Assembly: GCA_015501585.1 (NCBI GenBank)
Contig: JADNRY010000018.1
Coordinates: forward strand, 1 to 64,000
Reading direction: 5' to 3'
DNA from: Rhodocollybia butyracea
Lineage: Eukaryota; Basidiomycota; Agaricomycetes; Agaricales; Omphalotaceae
Length of the DNA: 64,000 nucleotides
The position numbers and the translations under genes were made by a program. The notes under the pieces were generated by a model. That model was not told where the DNA came from. It ran no database searches and was given only the letters and a program-made list of their open reading frames with translations. Positions 9,619 to 20,124 of this stretch are shown piece after piece. The number at the start of each line of letters is the position of its first letter. Within the stretch, counting starts at the first letter, position 1.

Positions 9619-10778
9619 GTTGATTTACCTCGCTGTTTCTGGAAGGGCGGTTGGCGTTGCCGTATACTTGTTTGTAAAGATTAAAGGGGCTGATAAATTG
9701 TTTGTAAAATTTGTAAATACATTGTATGGCTTTGTGTCTCTTGTAACCATGTTGATCGCAGATGACCTCTAATGTCCTTGTGGAATACCCCTGGAGGCGG
9801 TTTACAAATGATCCTATGAGTCCCAGGAGTGCAAAGTACAGACCAGGGAAACTAGCAGGTAGAATACCAATACTACTTACAGGCAAATCGTCTGACGTCT
9901 GAATCACCTGTCTCTCCTTTACTGCTCAGGATTACTTAATATGAAAGTCCCTGCAGAATGGATCTTTGGGGCAGCTTGAAAACAGTATACTCTACCTCAA
10001 TATGCTCAGCATAGCTGTCCGTGATATTATAATGTTTGTCGGAGTTACTACATTCGCCAGTGTGATGTGAATTAATCTTGCGAGTTGGAAGCTTGTCAGT
10101 ATCAGCTAACCAAGGGTTTAAACACATTGCAAGTTGAGAGTCACGGTCTCCACTGGAAGGATGTTTCCGCATATGAAGAAAAGTCAGAAAGACTAACACT
10201 TGCCATCGCTGGCTTCTTGTTAACCCAGCCCTGCTGTGAAGGCCTTTTGACAGAGTTTGTCACTCATATTCTCGCTTTGCTTCCGGTTTGTCCTTTACCA
10301 CACCTTGCGCCTCGAACCAACTCGACAGTAGCATCTGCAGCAAACATGTACTTATACCCTGATGGCGGCGGAGGTTGCGTGGGTGTTGTTGAACTTCTGA
10401 GGTAGTCTCGAGAGTCCAGACCATCTTTATCGGTTGAACAGAGCATGCTAGCTTCGAAAAGGAGCTCGAATGCAAGCAAACGGCTTGCAGGAAGACGACT
10501 CCGATCAGATGCTGATCCGTTCCCGGAGTGCTACATCATGTGACATGATTCACTCTCTGTCTTTTCGACGGCCATATGGTGACGTTTCTAAAGTATTCAC
10601 CAGTGACTGCTCTGGCGCCAGGTGTTTGTATACATCCTCTATGCAGTGTACAGCTACTCAGGAAGTGACAGAATGCTTCTGCGTTTCCCATTCCAGATCC
10701 ATTACCCGAACCGCGCTTCCTCAATCATGCCCGAACAGATAGTGACACTGCTGGCTGCATAATTGAGGTAAAAACGAC
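9619..10778. repeat. Duplicated downstream module of copy 1
   Basis: The 3' flank (GGAAGGGCGGTTGGCGTTGC, then CTTGTTTGTAAAGATT and TACATTGTATGGCTT) is conserved after every paralog. It is followed by a block with GGAAGGATGTTTCC and TCGAACCAACTCGA that recurs at about 17535-17730. A further block with AGTGACAGAATGCTTC near 10665 recurs at 18648 and, inverted, near 29930. No frame is conserved between copies. Confidence 0.55.
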
Positions 10779-10888
10779 GTGTTACCTCCACATGAGAGTG
10801 TCGATTTTCCCTCGGATTTTCCCCGTCGGCACTGGTCGCCGGCGCAACTTTTTACTGTCATAATACACCGCCGTCAGAATGCGGATGA

Positions 10889-10895
10889 CATAAAA
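10889..10895 (+). promoter_or_regulatory. TATA-like box of the Pro-rich gene
   Basis: CATAAAA is followed by GGCTCGCCGTTATCC. The block TATAAAAGGCTCGCCGTTA recurs at 18934, a close version lies at about 24425, and the downstream part recurs at about 30395. It is therefore the shared promoter of this duplicated gene family. Confidence 0.6.
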
Positions 10896-11078
10896 GGCTC
10901 GCCGTTATCCAAGGAGGCTGCAAATCTACCACAGTGCGTGCCAGAAAAATTTTCGTCTTCTTTTCATTTTGCTAATCTTTCTCGATTATCCAGTATCGTG
11001 TTTATCCGCTATAGAATCCTCTGTAGAATCCCTCTCAAACGTCAAACCAAACCTACACGACTAATCCATACGTTAGAA

Positions 11079-11618
11079 ATGCACTTCAGCCTCCGACGCC
11101 ATAAAAAATCGAAATCCGCTGAATCCACCGAGTCAGTCGCTCCCCACGCCAATGCCAATGAATCTCATGAACACCATATTCCAGATCCATTCATGCATCC
11201 AGTCCATCTTCCTCCAACGTCGATCGCGAACATCACTCTTGATCCTAATAATCTGACGGCGTTATATAACACTGCCCCCGCTCCTTCTCCCTCTACTCCA
11301 CCTCCACCTCTACCTCTTCCCCTGCCTCTCCCTCCTCCCCAACCTCAAACATACCCTAACTCACAGCACTCACCACTCAAGTTCGAGTACACCAACTACC
11401 CCTCCACGTCGAACACACATGTAGAAGCAGCCTCGAACCACCCGAATCACCTGCATCCGAGTCCTGGGCACGTACACTCACAATCACCGCCACACTCGAT
11501 TGCGGATATGGTGTTTGACACAACGACGTTATCGGCGTTGTATGATGCACGGGAGGCTGAGCAGGGACGGGGACAGGAGAGGGGGATGGCGAGAGTGGGA
11601 GGTAGGGAAGTGAAGTAG
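11079..11618 (+). CDS. Pro-rich 179-aa protein with an internal repeat
   Basis: The product starts MHFSLRRHKKSKS, is basic at its N-terminus, and has a central Pro-rich tract (about residues 65-90). It also has two copies of a short motif, SIANITLD-(x)5-LTALYN (about residues 46-64) and SIADMVFD-(x)4-LSALYD (about 138-157). No signal peptide or membrane segment is seen and I do not recognise a family. The frame is open upstream to 10779, but I chose the ATG at 11079 because the promoter block lies at 10889 and because the same ATG context (TAATCC...ATGCACTTCAGCCTCCGAC) is kept in the decayed copy at 19115. Degenerate copies occur at 14233, 19115 and 30560. Confidence 0.6.
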   Translation: MHFSLRRHKKSKSAESTESVAPHANANESHEHHIPDPFMHPVHLPPTSIANITLDPNNLTALYNTAPAPSPSTPPPPLPLPLPLPPPQPQTYPNSQHSPLKFEYTNYPSTSNTHVEAASNHPNHLHPSPGHVHSQSPPHSIADMVFDTTTLSALYDAREAEQGRGQERGMARVGGREVK

Positions 11619-11639
11619 GGAAGTAGGGAGTGGTGGGCT

Positions 11640-12780
11640 AGCACTGAGCTAGCGCAGCGGCAATTCGCGAATACACAACTTGGCGCGAATGTGTATACCC
11701 CCAAGTATGTAGATCTCCCAATCGAACAATATCCCAGTCGAACAATATTTGTTTTTTACCTTAATAGTTTTAGTAATTGTAATACTAATAATACTAACTG
11801 TACTACTCGAGTGGTATACAGAGTGAAATGGCGTGGATCAATAGACGGGGATACGGGGATACGGGGGGAGGTAACCCAAGTTGTGTTTTGGAGGATAGAA
11901 CGCATGGGCCTATTCCGTGAGCATCGCTGTACATCCATAATCTTTACCTCCCCAACCCCATACCCCATACCCCTATCTCCAGAGGGGGATGATAATCGAT
12001 GACTCGGAAGATTAAACGACAAGGGACGTAATATACATACAAGGCGGAAATACATACAAGGCAGGGGGATTTGGGTGGAATGGAACTGGAATGGAAACTA
12101 CGCCTTTGGACGTATAGCATTCTATGTAATTAATGTGTGAATGCACCGGGTAATTGCAGAGATGGAACTTCTAGAAGTAGGAACGTGAAGAGTAGGAACG
12201 TGAAGAGTACAGTGACACCGGATACTTTAGTCGCTGTTTGGTCGCTGGTCATATTACGTATGTCATCATTGTCATGAAATGCGCTACACGGCGACATGGG
12301 TTTACATGTTTACATGGGCAGCGACAGAAGTTATGGTTCCTCGAGACTGGAGTGCATGTATGCACACTATTCTGTTGGTTCTTCTTAGGAGCCCAGGGAT
12401 CTGATGGTGACGTTTTGCACCTCTGGACAGAATAGACATCAGGCTAAGACGGAGATGCGATTTGGAGATTGGGAGGAAACAAAGGGCTTTGATGTTTCTT
12501 GATGTTCATCGCAGCAAACATCAAGCATGAGAATTGTGTATATAAACCGTCCATATTTTGAGCGGAGATGGTATCGGGGAGGTGGGGCGGCGAAGCCTTG
12601 ACTCGAGATCCTTTGCTGAACAATACAGCTCATACATACTTCGGTTCTCTCGCTTCCGAGTACACAGTATCATACGACCATTAACGTTGTGTTTACACTA
12701 TGTAGCTGCAAATCGAGGGTGAAAGTATGATGGATCGAAGACCAGAGAACGTCTCGCTGATACTGCATGTACAATAGTTC
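11640..12780. repeat. Duplicated non-coding modules after the Pro-rich gene
   Basis: The first part (AGCGCAGCGGCAATTCGC, a CCCAAGTATGTAGATC segment, then GGGGATACGG repeats) is shared with 14390-15080, 19670-19760, 22045-22500 and 28440-28560. The second part (12310-12770) is the GGGCAGCGACAGAAG module described at 7560-8930. GGGGATAC is tandemly repeated near 11848-11866. I find no gene. Confidence 0.55.
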
Positions 12781-12900
12781 TAGTTTAGTCTTGAGTTTAG
12801 TAGATTGGCAAGCCCGCAATGAAGTTGTGTACTTTCACGTAACGGTATGCTGCTATGGAGTCTGGGCCCATACTAATTGTAGTACCCCAGGTCCCCTAGA

Positions 12901-13196
12901 AAGAACCAGCGGGATGGCCCAAGTGGTGGTACGTACTTGCTCTTGTACTTGCTGGACATCGGTGGAACAAGTGTGGAATCAAGGTGGAGCGGACCTTACT
13001 TTCGACACCTTCCATGTTGCTTGCCTACGCGGCGGCTATGAGCTCCTAAGAGTCTGGGCTCATGACTCGTAGAACAAACCAGCGGGATGGCCCAAGTGGT
13101 AACCCGTACTTGCTGAACATTGGGTGGAATCAAGGTGGGACGGACCTTACATGCGACACCTTCCATGTTGCATGCCTACGCGGCTATGAGCTCCTA
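12901..13196. repeat. Tandem duplication of about 150-175 bp upstream of copy 2
   Basis: ACCAGCGGGATGGCCCAAG ... TTTCGACACCTTCCATGTTG ... GCTATGAGCTCCTAA occurs at 12904-13049 and again at 13077-13196. Single copies lie at about 15735-15860 and 28205-28345. It precedes the paralog promoters and may be part of the ancestral duplicated unit. There is no conserved reading frame. Confidence 0.7.
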
Positions 13197-13467
13197 ATAC
13201 CATCGAAGCGAGCAAACTGGACGTCCCCAGAAACTCCCCCTAGCCTTTGTCTGGCCAAGCGACCTCAAGTACAGAGGGGATGGTCACCTGAATCAATTTC
13301 GATAGCCAGAATTAGCAAGAGTGAGCAAATCTTACATACGCCACGTCGGAAGTAGTACGTAGTAACGTAGAGTAATAGTGAACCAAGCTCTGAGGCTGTT
13401 GGTCAAAGTTCACGCAATAATGGACACATGCATGGTCCAAATAACTTGAACCGCCACACTGCAATCG

Positions 13468-13474
13468 TATAAAA
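13468..13474 (+). promoter_or_regulatory. TATA box of copy 2
   Basis: TATAAAA lies in the same context as at 8996 and is followed by GCTACACTACTCTTGC. Confidence 0.75.
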
Positions 13475-13703
13475 GCTACACTACTCTTGCTGTTTTATTT
13501 CTCCATCCCACTCAAGTTTCAACCAAGTGAGCTCCCAGCTAATCCTTCCATCCCAACGTATTCAAGGCTAACATATCTTCGCCAGCTTGTTCTTGCTTTC
13601 TCAAACACATTCGATTCCAAGGCTTAACATTCCATAAAGTAAGAAGCTCCACATACTTACACTCTACATTGTTTGACCTTCAATGTATACTTGTAGTCAA
13701 ACT

Positions 13704-14090
13704 ATGTCTGCTATATTCACCAACGGCCAGACCCTCACTGTCACCACCCGCGGTCCTGGAAACCTCAGCCTGTGCTCGTACCAGAGCAACGGTGGAATCG
13801 TCAACCACGTTGGAGCCACCAACACCGCTAACGAAGGCGTGACGAGGTTCGTGATCTCCCACAGCTACACCTTTGAGCGCTTTGCGTTCTACTGGGACGG
13901 AGAAGGCGAGGCCGTCTACAACATCGGAACTGCTTTGGCGAATGGCCCTGTGGGGAGGTCTTGGGCTGAGGCGAGTGGAGTCTCGTGGGGTGCGACCACT
14001 GTTGGTACGGTTGATGCTACGGACCCCGTATCCAGCGCGGTGGTTAGAAACGGTGCTGCTACCTGCTTTGTTATTCCCCCCGTAGTCTAG
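13704..14090 (+). CDS. 128-aa small protein, paralog copy 2
   Basis: The protein is nearly identical to copy 1; the few differences I see are silent or conservative. The upstream 300 bp, including the TATA box and the 5'-UTR intron (GTAAGAAGC ... CTTGTAG), are almost the same, pointing to a recent segmental duplication with a period of about 4.47 kb. The start is the ATG just after the intron acceptor. Function is unknown, as for copy 1. Confidence 0.85.
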   Translation: MSAIFTNGQTLTVTTRGPGNLSLCSYQSNGGIVNHVGATNTANEGVTRFVISHSYTFERFAFYWDGEGEAVYNIGTALANGPVGRSWAEASGVSWGATTVGTVDATDPVSSAVVRNGAATCFVIPPVV

Positions 14091-14232
14091 GCTCATTCAC
14101 CTCACTGTTTCTGGAAGGGCTGGCATTGCCATATACTTCTTTGTAAAGATTGAAAGGGCTGATATTGTCGTTAACTTGTTTGTAAAATTCATAAATACAT
14201 TGTATGGCTTCGTATCTCTTGTAACTATGTTG

Positions 14233-14400
14233 ATCACATGCACAGTCACACCCGTCGCCGTTGTCGATTGCGGATGTGGGATTTGACACGACGACTTTAT
14301 CGCCGTTGTATGATGCAAGGGAGGCTGAACAAGGACGGCAGAGGAGTTTGGTAAACGTGGAGAGTGCGAGGAGAGAAGCGGTGAGCTAGCAACCTTGCGC
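14233..14400 (+). pseudogene. Truncated 3' piece of the Pro-rich gene
   Basis: GTTGTCGATTGCGGATGTGG followed by TTTGACACGACGACTTTATC and GTTGTATGATGCAAGGGAGG corresponds to the second SIADMVFD...LSALYDARE motif and C-terminus of the gene at 11079. The 5' two thirds and the promoter are missing, so the unit at 13.4-15.1 kb is a shortened version of the first. Confidence 0.7.
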
Positions 14401-16380
14401 AGAGACATAAATTATAAGGGAACACGCCGAGAATATACCCAAGTATATAATTTTCCAAGTCAAACAATTTTTATACACCTTATAGTAGTTATAGTAGGTA
14501 ATCGTAATACAGATATGAACCATTACCAAGTCCAAATTGGACTTGAGTATGTGATACCTCCGCTTTCAAAGGATGTCTAGTAATATCCTGTCCTCGGAAA
14601 AACCCATCCATTCTCGATCCTTTCACTAACACAACCGAGGTCGAGGAATCGAACAATCAGAATCTATCGGAATCGACAAGAGTCCTCAATTCGAGTCCGA
14701 GTATGGAGTCAAACCATACAGAGTCCATATACTTATGAATAAACGCGGCAGCACAGAAACAGAACAAAGAGTTATCACAAAGCTTCAGTTGATTGTTGGC
14801 AGCCAGCCGTACATACTGCAATGACTTGGATCAATAGAGAAAGGTAACTCGTTTTGAAGATAGGACACGTGGGTCCATTCCATCGCTGTACATCGATAGC
14901 TTTCACCTCAACGCTCACCATCCCCTCATACCCTAACTCCAGGGATGAAGATCAAACAATAAGGGACGTAAAAAAAATTAAGTTCGAATGGGGTGCAGAA
15001 GGGTTTGAGGTGAAATGGAACTGGAATAGAGCTAGGCCTTTGGTCATACGGAGTTCTATGAAACGAATGTGTGAATACGCCGGGTGATCCAAGTTGCAGA
15101 GGCAAAAGTGTGGAGAACACGGTGCCATTGGATAGCTTAGTCGCTGTCATCTGGTCGCTGGTCATATATGTATATGATTGAATGCGCTGCGCGGTGGCAT
15201 CGTTTACATGGGTAGCGACAGAAGAAGTTATGATTCCTCAAGCCCGATCCCCCCCCAAGGAGTGCATATATGCACACTGTTCCATTATTTATTCTTAGGA
15301 GGCCAGAGATTTGAGGGTGGCGTTTTGCACTACTGGACAGAATATAAAACACGCCAAGACGGAGATGCGATTCGGGATTGAAAGGAAAGGAAGGTCTCGA
15401 TGCTCATCACAACGAGATAAACCGTCCATATTTTACGTGGATATGGTATCGGGGATGAGGCGGCAGAGCCCCGACTTATTCGCTGAGCGATGGAGCTCCT
15501 ACTGCAGTGCTCTCGCTTTTGAGCACATTATCACACGATATTAACGTTGTGTTTATAGGTGACCGCAAATCTAGGGTGAAAATACAACGGATCCAAGAAC
15601 CGGAAAATCATGCCAACGATATATTGTCTCACTGACACAATAGTTCCCTTAGATTGGGAAGCTCTCAATGAAGTTGTGTACTTTCAGGTAGTATGCCGCC
15701 CAGGAGTCTGTGCCCAGGACCCCTATAACGAACCATTGGGATGGCCCAAGTGGAACATTGATGGAACAAAAGTGGAATCAAGGTGGGACGGATCTTACTT
15801 TCGACACCTTCCATGTTGTGTGCCTACTGTGCCTACGCTGCTATGGGCTCCTAACTGCTCCTAATATGAAGCAAGCATGCCGGACGTCCCCAGAAACTCC
15901 CCCCAGACCCCGTCTGGCCAAGCGACCTCAAGTACAGAGGGATGGCCCCCTGAACAAATATTACACATTCCACATCAGAAGTAGTACGTGGTACTTACTT
16001 CATCACGGTCAAGGTTTTCGGCTCACAGCCTAAAGTACACCGCCGGGGAGACAGACAAAGTTTGGGGTGTGTTTCTGCTGTAGGGCGTACAGCAGGTTGA
16101 ATTGAAGGGGTAGATATAGTAATACTACCCTCATTAATCGGCACCCTTGTCCAAAGTGAACCCCTGTCGCTCGTCTCTTCGCATCAGGTATGTATGCGAG
16201 TGGACTGATATGATTAAATACTATTGTTGTTCTCTTTGCACCGGAAATGTTCAAGGATCCCGCTAGCTGTCATGAATGCTGGAATTAGTAGAACCAAATC
16301 GAACAAACCTTAGCACTCTCAAGTAATAGTGAACCAAGCGCTGCTGCACAAGAATGGACACATGCACGGTCAAATAACTT
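14401..16380. repeat. Duplicated non-coding modules, third unit
   Basis: From left to right the region repeats the post-Pro-rich module (to about 15080), the GGGTAGCGACAGAAG module (15210-15600) and the GGGATGGCCCAAGTGG module (about 15735-15860). It then gives the upstream block TCCAAAGTGAACCCCTGTCG (about 16150), which also occurs at about 8742. There is no supportable gene. Confidence 0.5.
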
Positions 16381-16400
16381 GAACTGCCACCCTGCGATCG

Positions 16401-16407
16401 TATAAAA
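16401..16407 (+). promoter_or_regulatory. TATA box of copy 3
   Basis: TATAAAA in the conserved context, followed by GCTACACTACCTTGCTG. Confidence 0.72.
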
Positions 16408-16618
16408 GCTACACTACCTTGCTGTTACCTCCTCATCCCACTTAAGTTTCAACCAAGTGAGCTTCCAGCTAATCCCGACATATTCAACGCTAACCTGTCT
16501 TTGCCAGCTTGTTCTCGCTTTCTCGAACACATTGACAGCTTCCAACTACCATCTCATAAAGTAAGAAACTCCGCATACACTCTATATCCGATGTTTGATA
16601 TATACTTGTAGTCCAAAT

Positions 16619-17005
16619 ATGTCTGCTATATTCACCAACGGCCAAACCCTCACAGTCACCACCCGCGGTCCTGGAAACCTCAGCTTGTGCTCGTACCAGA
16701 GCAACGGTGGAATCACCAACCACGTTGGAGCCACCAACACCGCTAACGAAGGCGTGACGAGGTTCGTGATCTCCCACAGCTACACCTTTGAGCGCTTTGC
16801 GTTCTACTGGGACGGAGAAGGCGAGGCTGTCTACAACATTGGAACCGCTTTGGCGAATGGCCCTGTAGGGAGGTCCTGGGCTGAGGCGAGTGGAGTCTCG
16901 TGGGGTGCGACCACTGTTGGCACGGTCGATGCTACGGGCCCCGTATCCAGCGCGGTGGTTAGAAACGGTGCTGCGACCTGCTTTGTTATTCCCCCTGTAG
17001 TCTAG
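16619..17005 (+). CDS. 128-aa small protein, paralog copy 3
   Basis: This is the same 128-residue protein with a few changes, for example GGITNH for GGIVNH and a Gly for Asp near residue 107. The 5'-UTR intron is present (GTAAGAAAC ... CTTGTAG) and the ATG follows its acceptor. It is the closest full relative of the truncated copy at 7292, so that fragment probably derives from this copy or its ancestor. Confidence 0.85.
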   Translation: MSAIFTNGQTLTVTTRGPGNLSLCSYQSNGGITNHVGATNTANEGVTRFVISHSYTFERFAFYWDGEGEAVYNIGTALANGPVGRSWAEASGVSWGATTVGTVDATGPVSSAVVRNGAATCFVIPPVV

Positions 17006-18930
17006 GTTCATTTACCTCGTTGTTTCTGGAAGGGCGGTTGGCGTTGCCGTATACTTGTTTGTAAAGATTGAAAGGGCTGATATTGTCGTTGACTTGTTTG
17101 TAAAATTTGTAAATACATTGTATGGCTTGATGTTTCTTGTAACCATGTTGATTGCGGATCTCTAATGACCTCGTGGAATATTGCTGGGAGCTTGATGCTA
17201 TGAGTCGCAAGAATGCGAGGTAGAATGGTGCTAGTTGTGGACCGACACTGGAAGCTATGGTCTGCCATTGTTATAGCGTTTCCGCCCTAGGGAATCTTCA
17301 CACAGAATTAGTAATAAGTATGCGCCTGTGGAATGGGATCTTTGGAAACTTGAAAACGGTATACTCCACATCAATAAATGTGCTCAGCGTAGCTATCCAT
17401 GAGTGGTAAATCCATGGTATTAATAATGTTTCTTGGGAGACGGTAATACAATCGCCGGTGTGAGTTATTCTTGCGAGTTGAAGCATAATTCCAGCTGACC
17501 AAGAGTTGGAACATATTTCAAGCTGACAGTAACGACCTCCGCTGGAAGGATGTTTCCAAAGCGTATGAAGAAAACTATAGGTTCAACTCTTTCTGTCAGA
17601 AAGATTAACACTTGCCATCGCCGGCTTGTTGTTGACCCACCCCGCCGTGAAGCCTTTTGACAGAGCTTTGTCGTATTCTTGCTTTGCCCCCTGTTTGTCC
17701 TCTACCACGCCTTACGCCTCGAACCAACTCGAACTTGCACACAGTAGCATCTGCCATAAGAGCAAACGTGTATACGCTGAGGGCGGCAGAGGTTGCCTGG
17801 GTGTTGATGAATTTCTGAGATATCGTTACCAGGGCATGAACACCGGTGATAGGACTTGAACGGAGCATCCAGTGAGGAGCTCAGATCCATTGTTTGCGTA
17901 GCAGAGGCTGTAGAACTTATAAGTACGCGCCTCAGAAGTGTAGTGTACAAACGTCTCCTATTGAAGTAGATATGTACCTGTAGAACTTATAAGTACGCGC
18001 TACAAGTACCAGCGTAAGTAAGTGAATACAGAAATATAAATAAAGTAACTCACCCTCAGAAGTGTACGTGTACAAACGTCTGAGGCTAAGGATAACTAAT
18101 CCTGTATATAAGTAAGATACTCGAAACTGCCAAGTAGGAACAAGCACTCGGATGAACGAATAGCTGGATAAATAAAATAAGACATGGAGAAACATCGAAC
18201 CCCTGGGGTAAACCTTCCTATATTGAAATACATCCTTCTGACCTGAGATCAAAGGCGGGGCGGAACTCCCAGTAACGAAGCTCCCTCTCGACAGAGGCGA
18301 CAAAACATGATGAGTTTGAAGAGAAGTTGTTTTCCATTTCCGTTCCCGGTCCGAACACATCATGTGACATGAATCACCTTTTTCGACTTTTCGGTTCCTG
18401 GTTCCAACCTCAACGATTCCGAAGCTCAAGCGCTCAAGAATGAAACTTTCAAGATAGTGTAAGCGTACCCTGTGGAATAGTTTATCTTCCTTGTCAAATT
18501 GAAAACGACAGACTACAACTCGCTGGCCAGACAAATTTGACAAAATGGTATGGGTGGGCAATGGCGACGTTTCTCCAGTGATGCTAACCACACATCTGCT
18601 GGCACACACTCATACTTAACTTCTATGCGGCGTACAGCTAGCCACCAAGTGACAGAATGCTTCGGTGCTTTCCCGTTCCAGATCCATAACTGTGAGCCCG
18701 AACAGACGGTGACTCTGCTCGCCGCCTAAATCGTGATCAATGATCCCCGGTACCCTTCCAACGATCCATCATGACTGTGTCGAATTTTTCCTTCGGACTG
18801 TTACGCATGTTATGGCCCGGATCCTCAGCGCACGTTCTAGTCTACTGTCATAGTACACCACCTTCAAAATGCGATTTTTGACGGATTACATATATCATAT
18901 GCAGCTTCGAACTTAGTCAACTAGTCAATG
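17006..18930. repeat. Duplicated downstream modules after copy 3
   Basis: The 3' flank and the GGAAGGATGTTTCC/TCGAACCAACTCGA block match 9640-10330. A short local duplication is visible: CTGTAGAACTTATAAGTACG occurs at about 17908 and 17978, with CTCAGAAGTGTA nearby at about 17931 and 18055. The AGTGACAGAATGCTTC block is at about 18648. I see no conserved coding frame. Confidence 0.5.
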
Positions 18931-18933
18931 TAG

Positions 18934-18940
18934 TATAAAA
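18934..18940 (+). promoter_or_regulatory. TATA box of the decayed Pro-rich gene copy
   Basis: TATAAAA is followed by GGCTCGCCGTTACCC, matching the promoter at 10889 and retained although the coding region downstream has decayed. Confidence 0.6.
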
Positions 18941-19114
18941 GGCTCGCCGTTACCCATGGAGGCTGCAACCACTGTGCGTGTCAAAAAATATTTGTCGTCT
19001 TTTCATTTCGTTAATCTTTAAAGTTTAAAGCTCCATCGATTATCGGTTATTAGCTATCCTTGACGTTAAACCAGCCTACTTGAAGCTTGAAGCTTGATCA
19101 CTAATCCGTTCTAA

Positions 19115-19620
19115 ATGCACTTCAGCCTCCGACACCATAATCACATAAATTCAAAATCCTCTGAATCCGCAGCCCCATGCTAATGCCAATGGATCTCACG
19201 AACACCATCACGACGTACCCTCTACGCCTAAACCCATACTCCTGACGTGTTCATCAAGTCCATATTCCTCCAACGTCAATCGCGAACGTCATTCTTGATC
19301 CTGACGATCTGACTGTGTTTTACAATGCTGCTTCTCCCTCCACCTCCACCTCCACCTCTTCCCCCTCCTCCCCAATACCGAATCATACTCCAACTCACAG
19401 CACTCACCACTCGAGTGCACCAACTACCACTCCGGCGTCGAGCACAGACATAGAAGCAACCCTGAATCACCTGAATCCAAGTCCTGGGCATGCACATTCA
19501 CGCTCGTCGCTGTTGCCGATAGTGTGACACGATGACTATATCGGCGTTGTATGATGCAAGGGAGGCTGAGCGAGGAAGGAAAAGGAATTTGGGAAAGGGA
19601 GGGGGGAGCAGGATGTGGAG
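19115..19620 (+). pseudogene. Decayed copy of the Pro-rich gene
   Basis: It begins ATGCACTTCAGCCTCCGAC like the gene at 11079 but meets a stop codon after about 22 codons. Later segments are still recognisable: CCTCCAACGTCAATCGCGAA (SIAN motif), the TCC/ACC-rich Pro tract, and ATCGGCGTTGTATGATGCAA near the end. Insertions and frame changes separate them. Confidence 0.7.
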
Positions 19621-19629
19621 AGTGGGAGG

Positions 19630-20024
19630 TAGGGATGTAAGAAGTTAGGGAAGTAGTGTGCTAACACCGAGCTCAGAGCGCGGCGGCGATCCGCAAAGAC
19701 ACAACTTATAAAGGAACACGGTGAATATATCTACCTATACGACTTCTTAAGTCGGACAATAATTATCAAGTTATCTTATAGTGATCTTAATACAGAAATT
19801 GATCACCAGTCTAACTGGACTTCCTAGATGGACTCGAAAGATGCACCCTCGAGTCTGAGTACTAGGCTAATTCAAGCCACTGTGCAGCGCTAGAGTACCA
19901 GTCCATACAATCAACAACCGTGGCGGCGCGGAAACAGGGCGACGAGTTTTGTAGTCATACATACGAAAAAGTAACATTACAGCAGCATACAGCAAGCACA
20001 ATCCTTACCAACTCGTTCAATCCC
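19630..20024. repeat. Duplicated module after the decayed Pro-rich copy
   Basis: It carries GGCGATCCGCAAAGACACAA and the AAGTCGGACAAT segment shared with 11660, 14400, 22050 and 28450. Nothing else is recognised. Confidence 0.45.
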
Positions 20025-20107
20025 TAGTTCTTCCTCAACCGCACCACCCCCGCCATCCCATCTCTATGCTTCTTCAACACCTCCTTATCATCACCGTTCG
20101 AGTATAC
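20025..20107 (-). pseudogene. Short 3' remnant of a VIT/vWA-type gene
   Basis: The minus strand codes GDDKEVLKKHRDGMAGVV and ends RLRKN-stop. This matches the C-terminus of the larger remnant at 28877-29071 (GDDGEVLKKYRDVVAGVV, SRKK-stop). Only the last few dozen codons remain. Confidence 0.5.
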
Positions 20108-20124
20108 AGCCTCCTACACCGGCA

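Noticed and set aside
10085..10405. Plus-strand frame of 106 codons between the paralog and the Pro-rich gene
   Set aside because: The related block at about 17480-17870 does not keep the frame and no ATG start or promoter supports it.
13680..14096. Long minus-strand open frame opposite the 128-aa paralog, repeated at 16490-17011
   Set aside because: It is the antisense shadow of the plus-strand gene; all differences between copies fit coding constraint on the plus strand.
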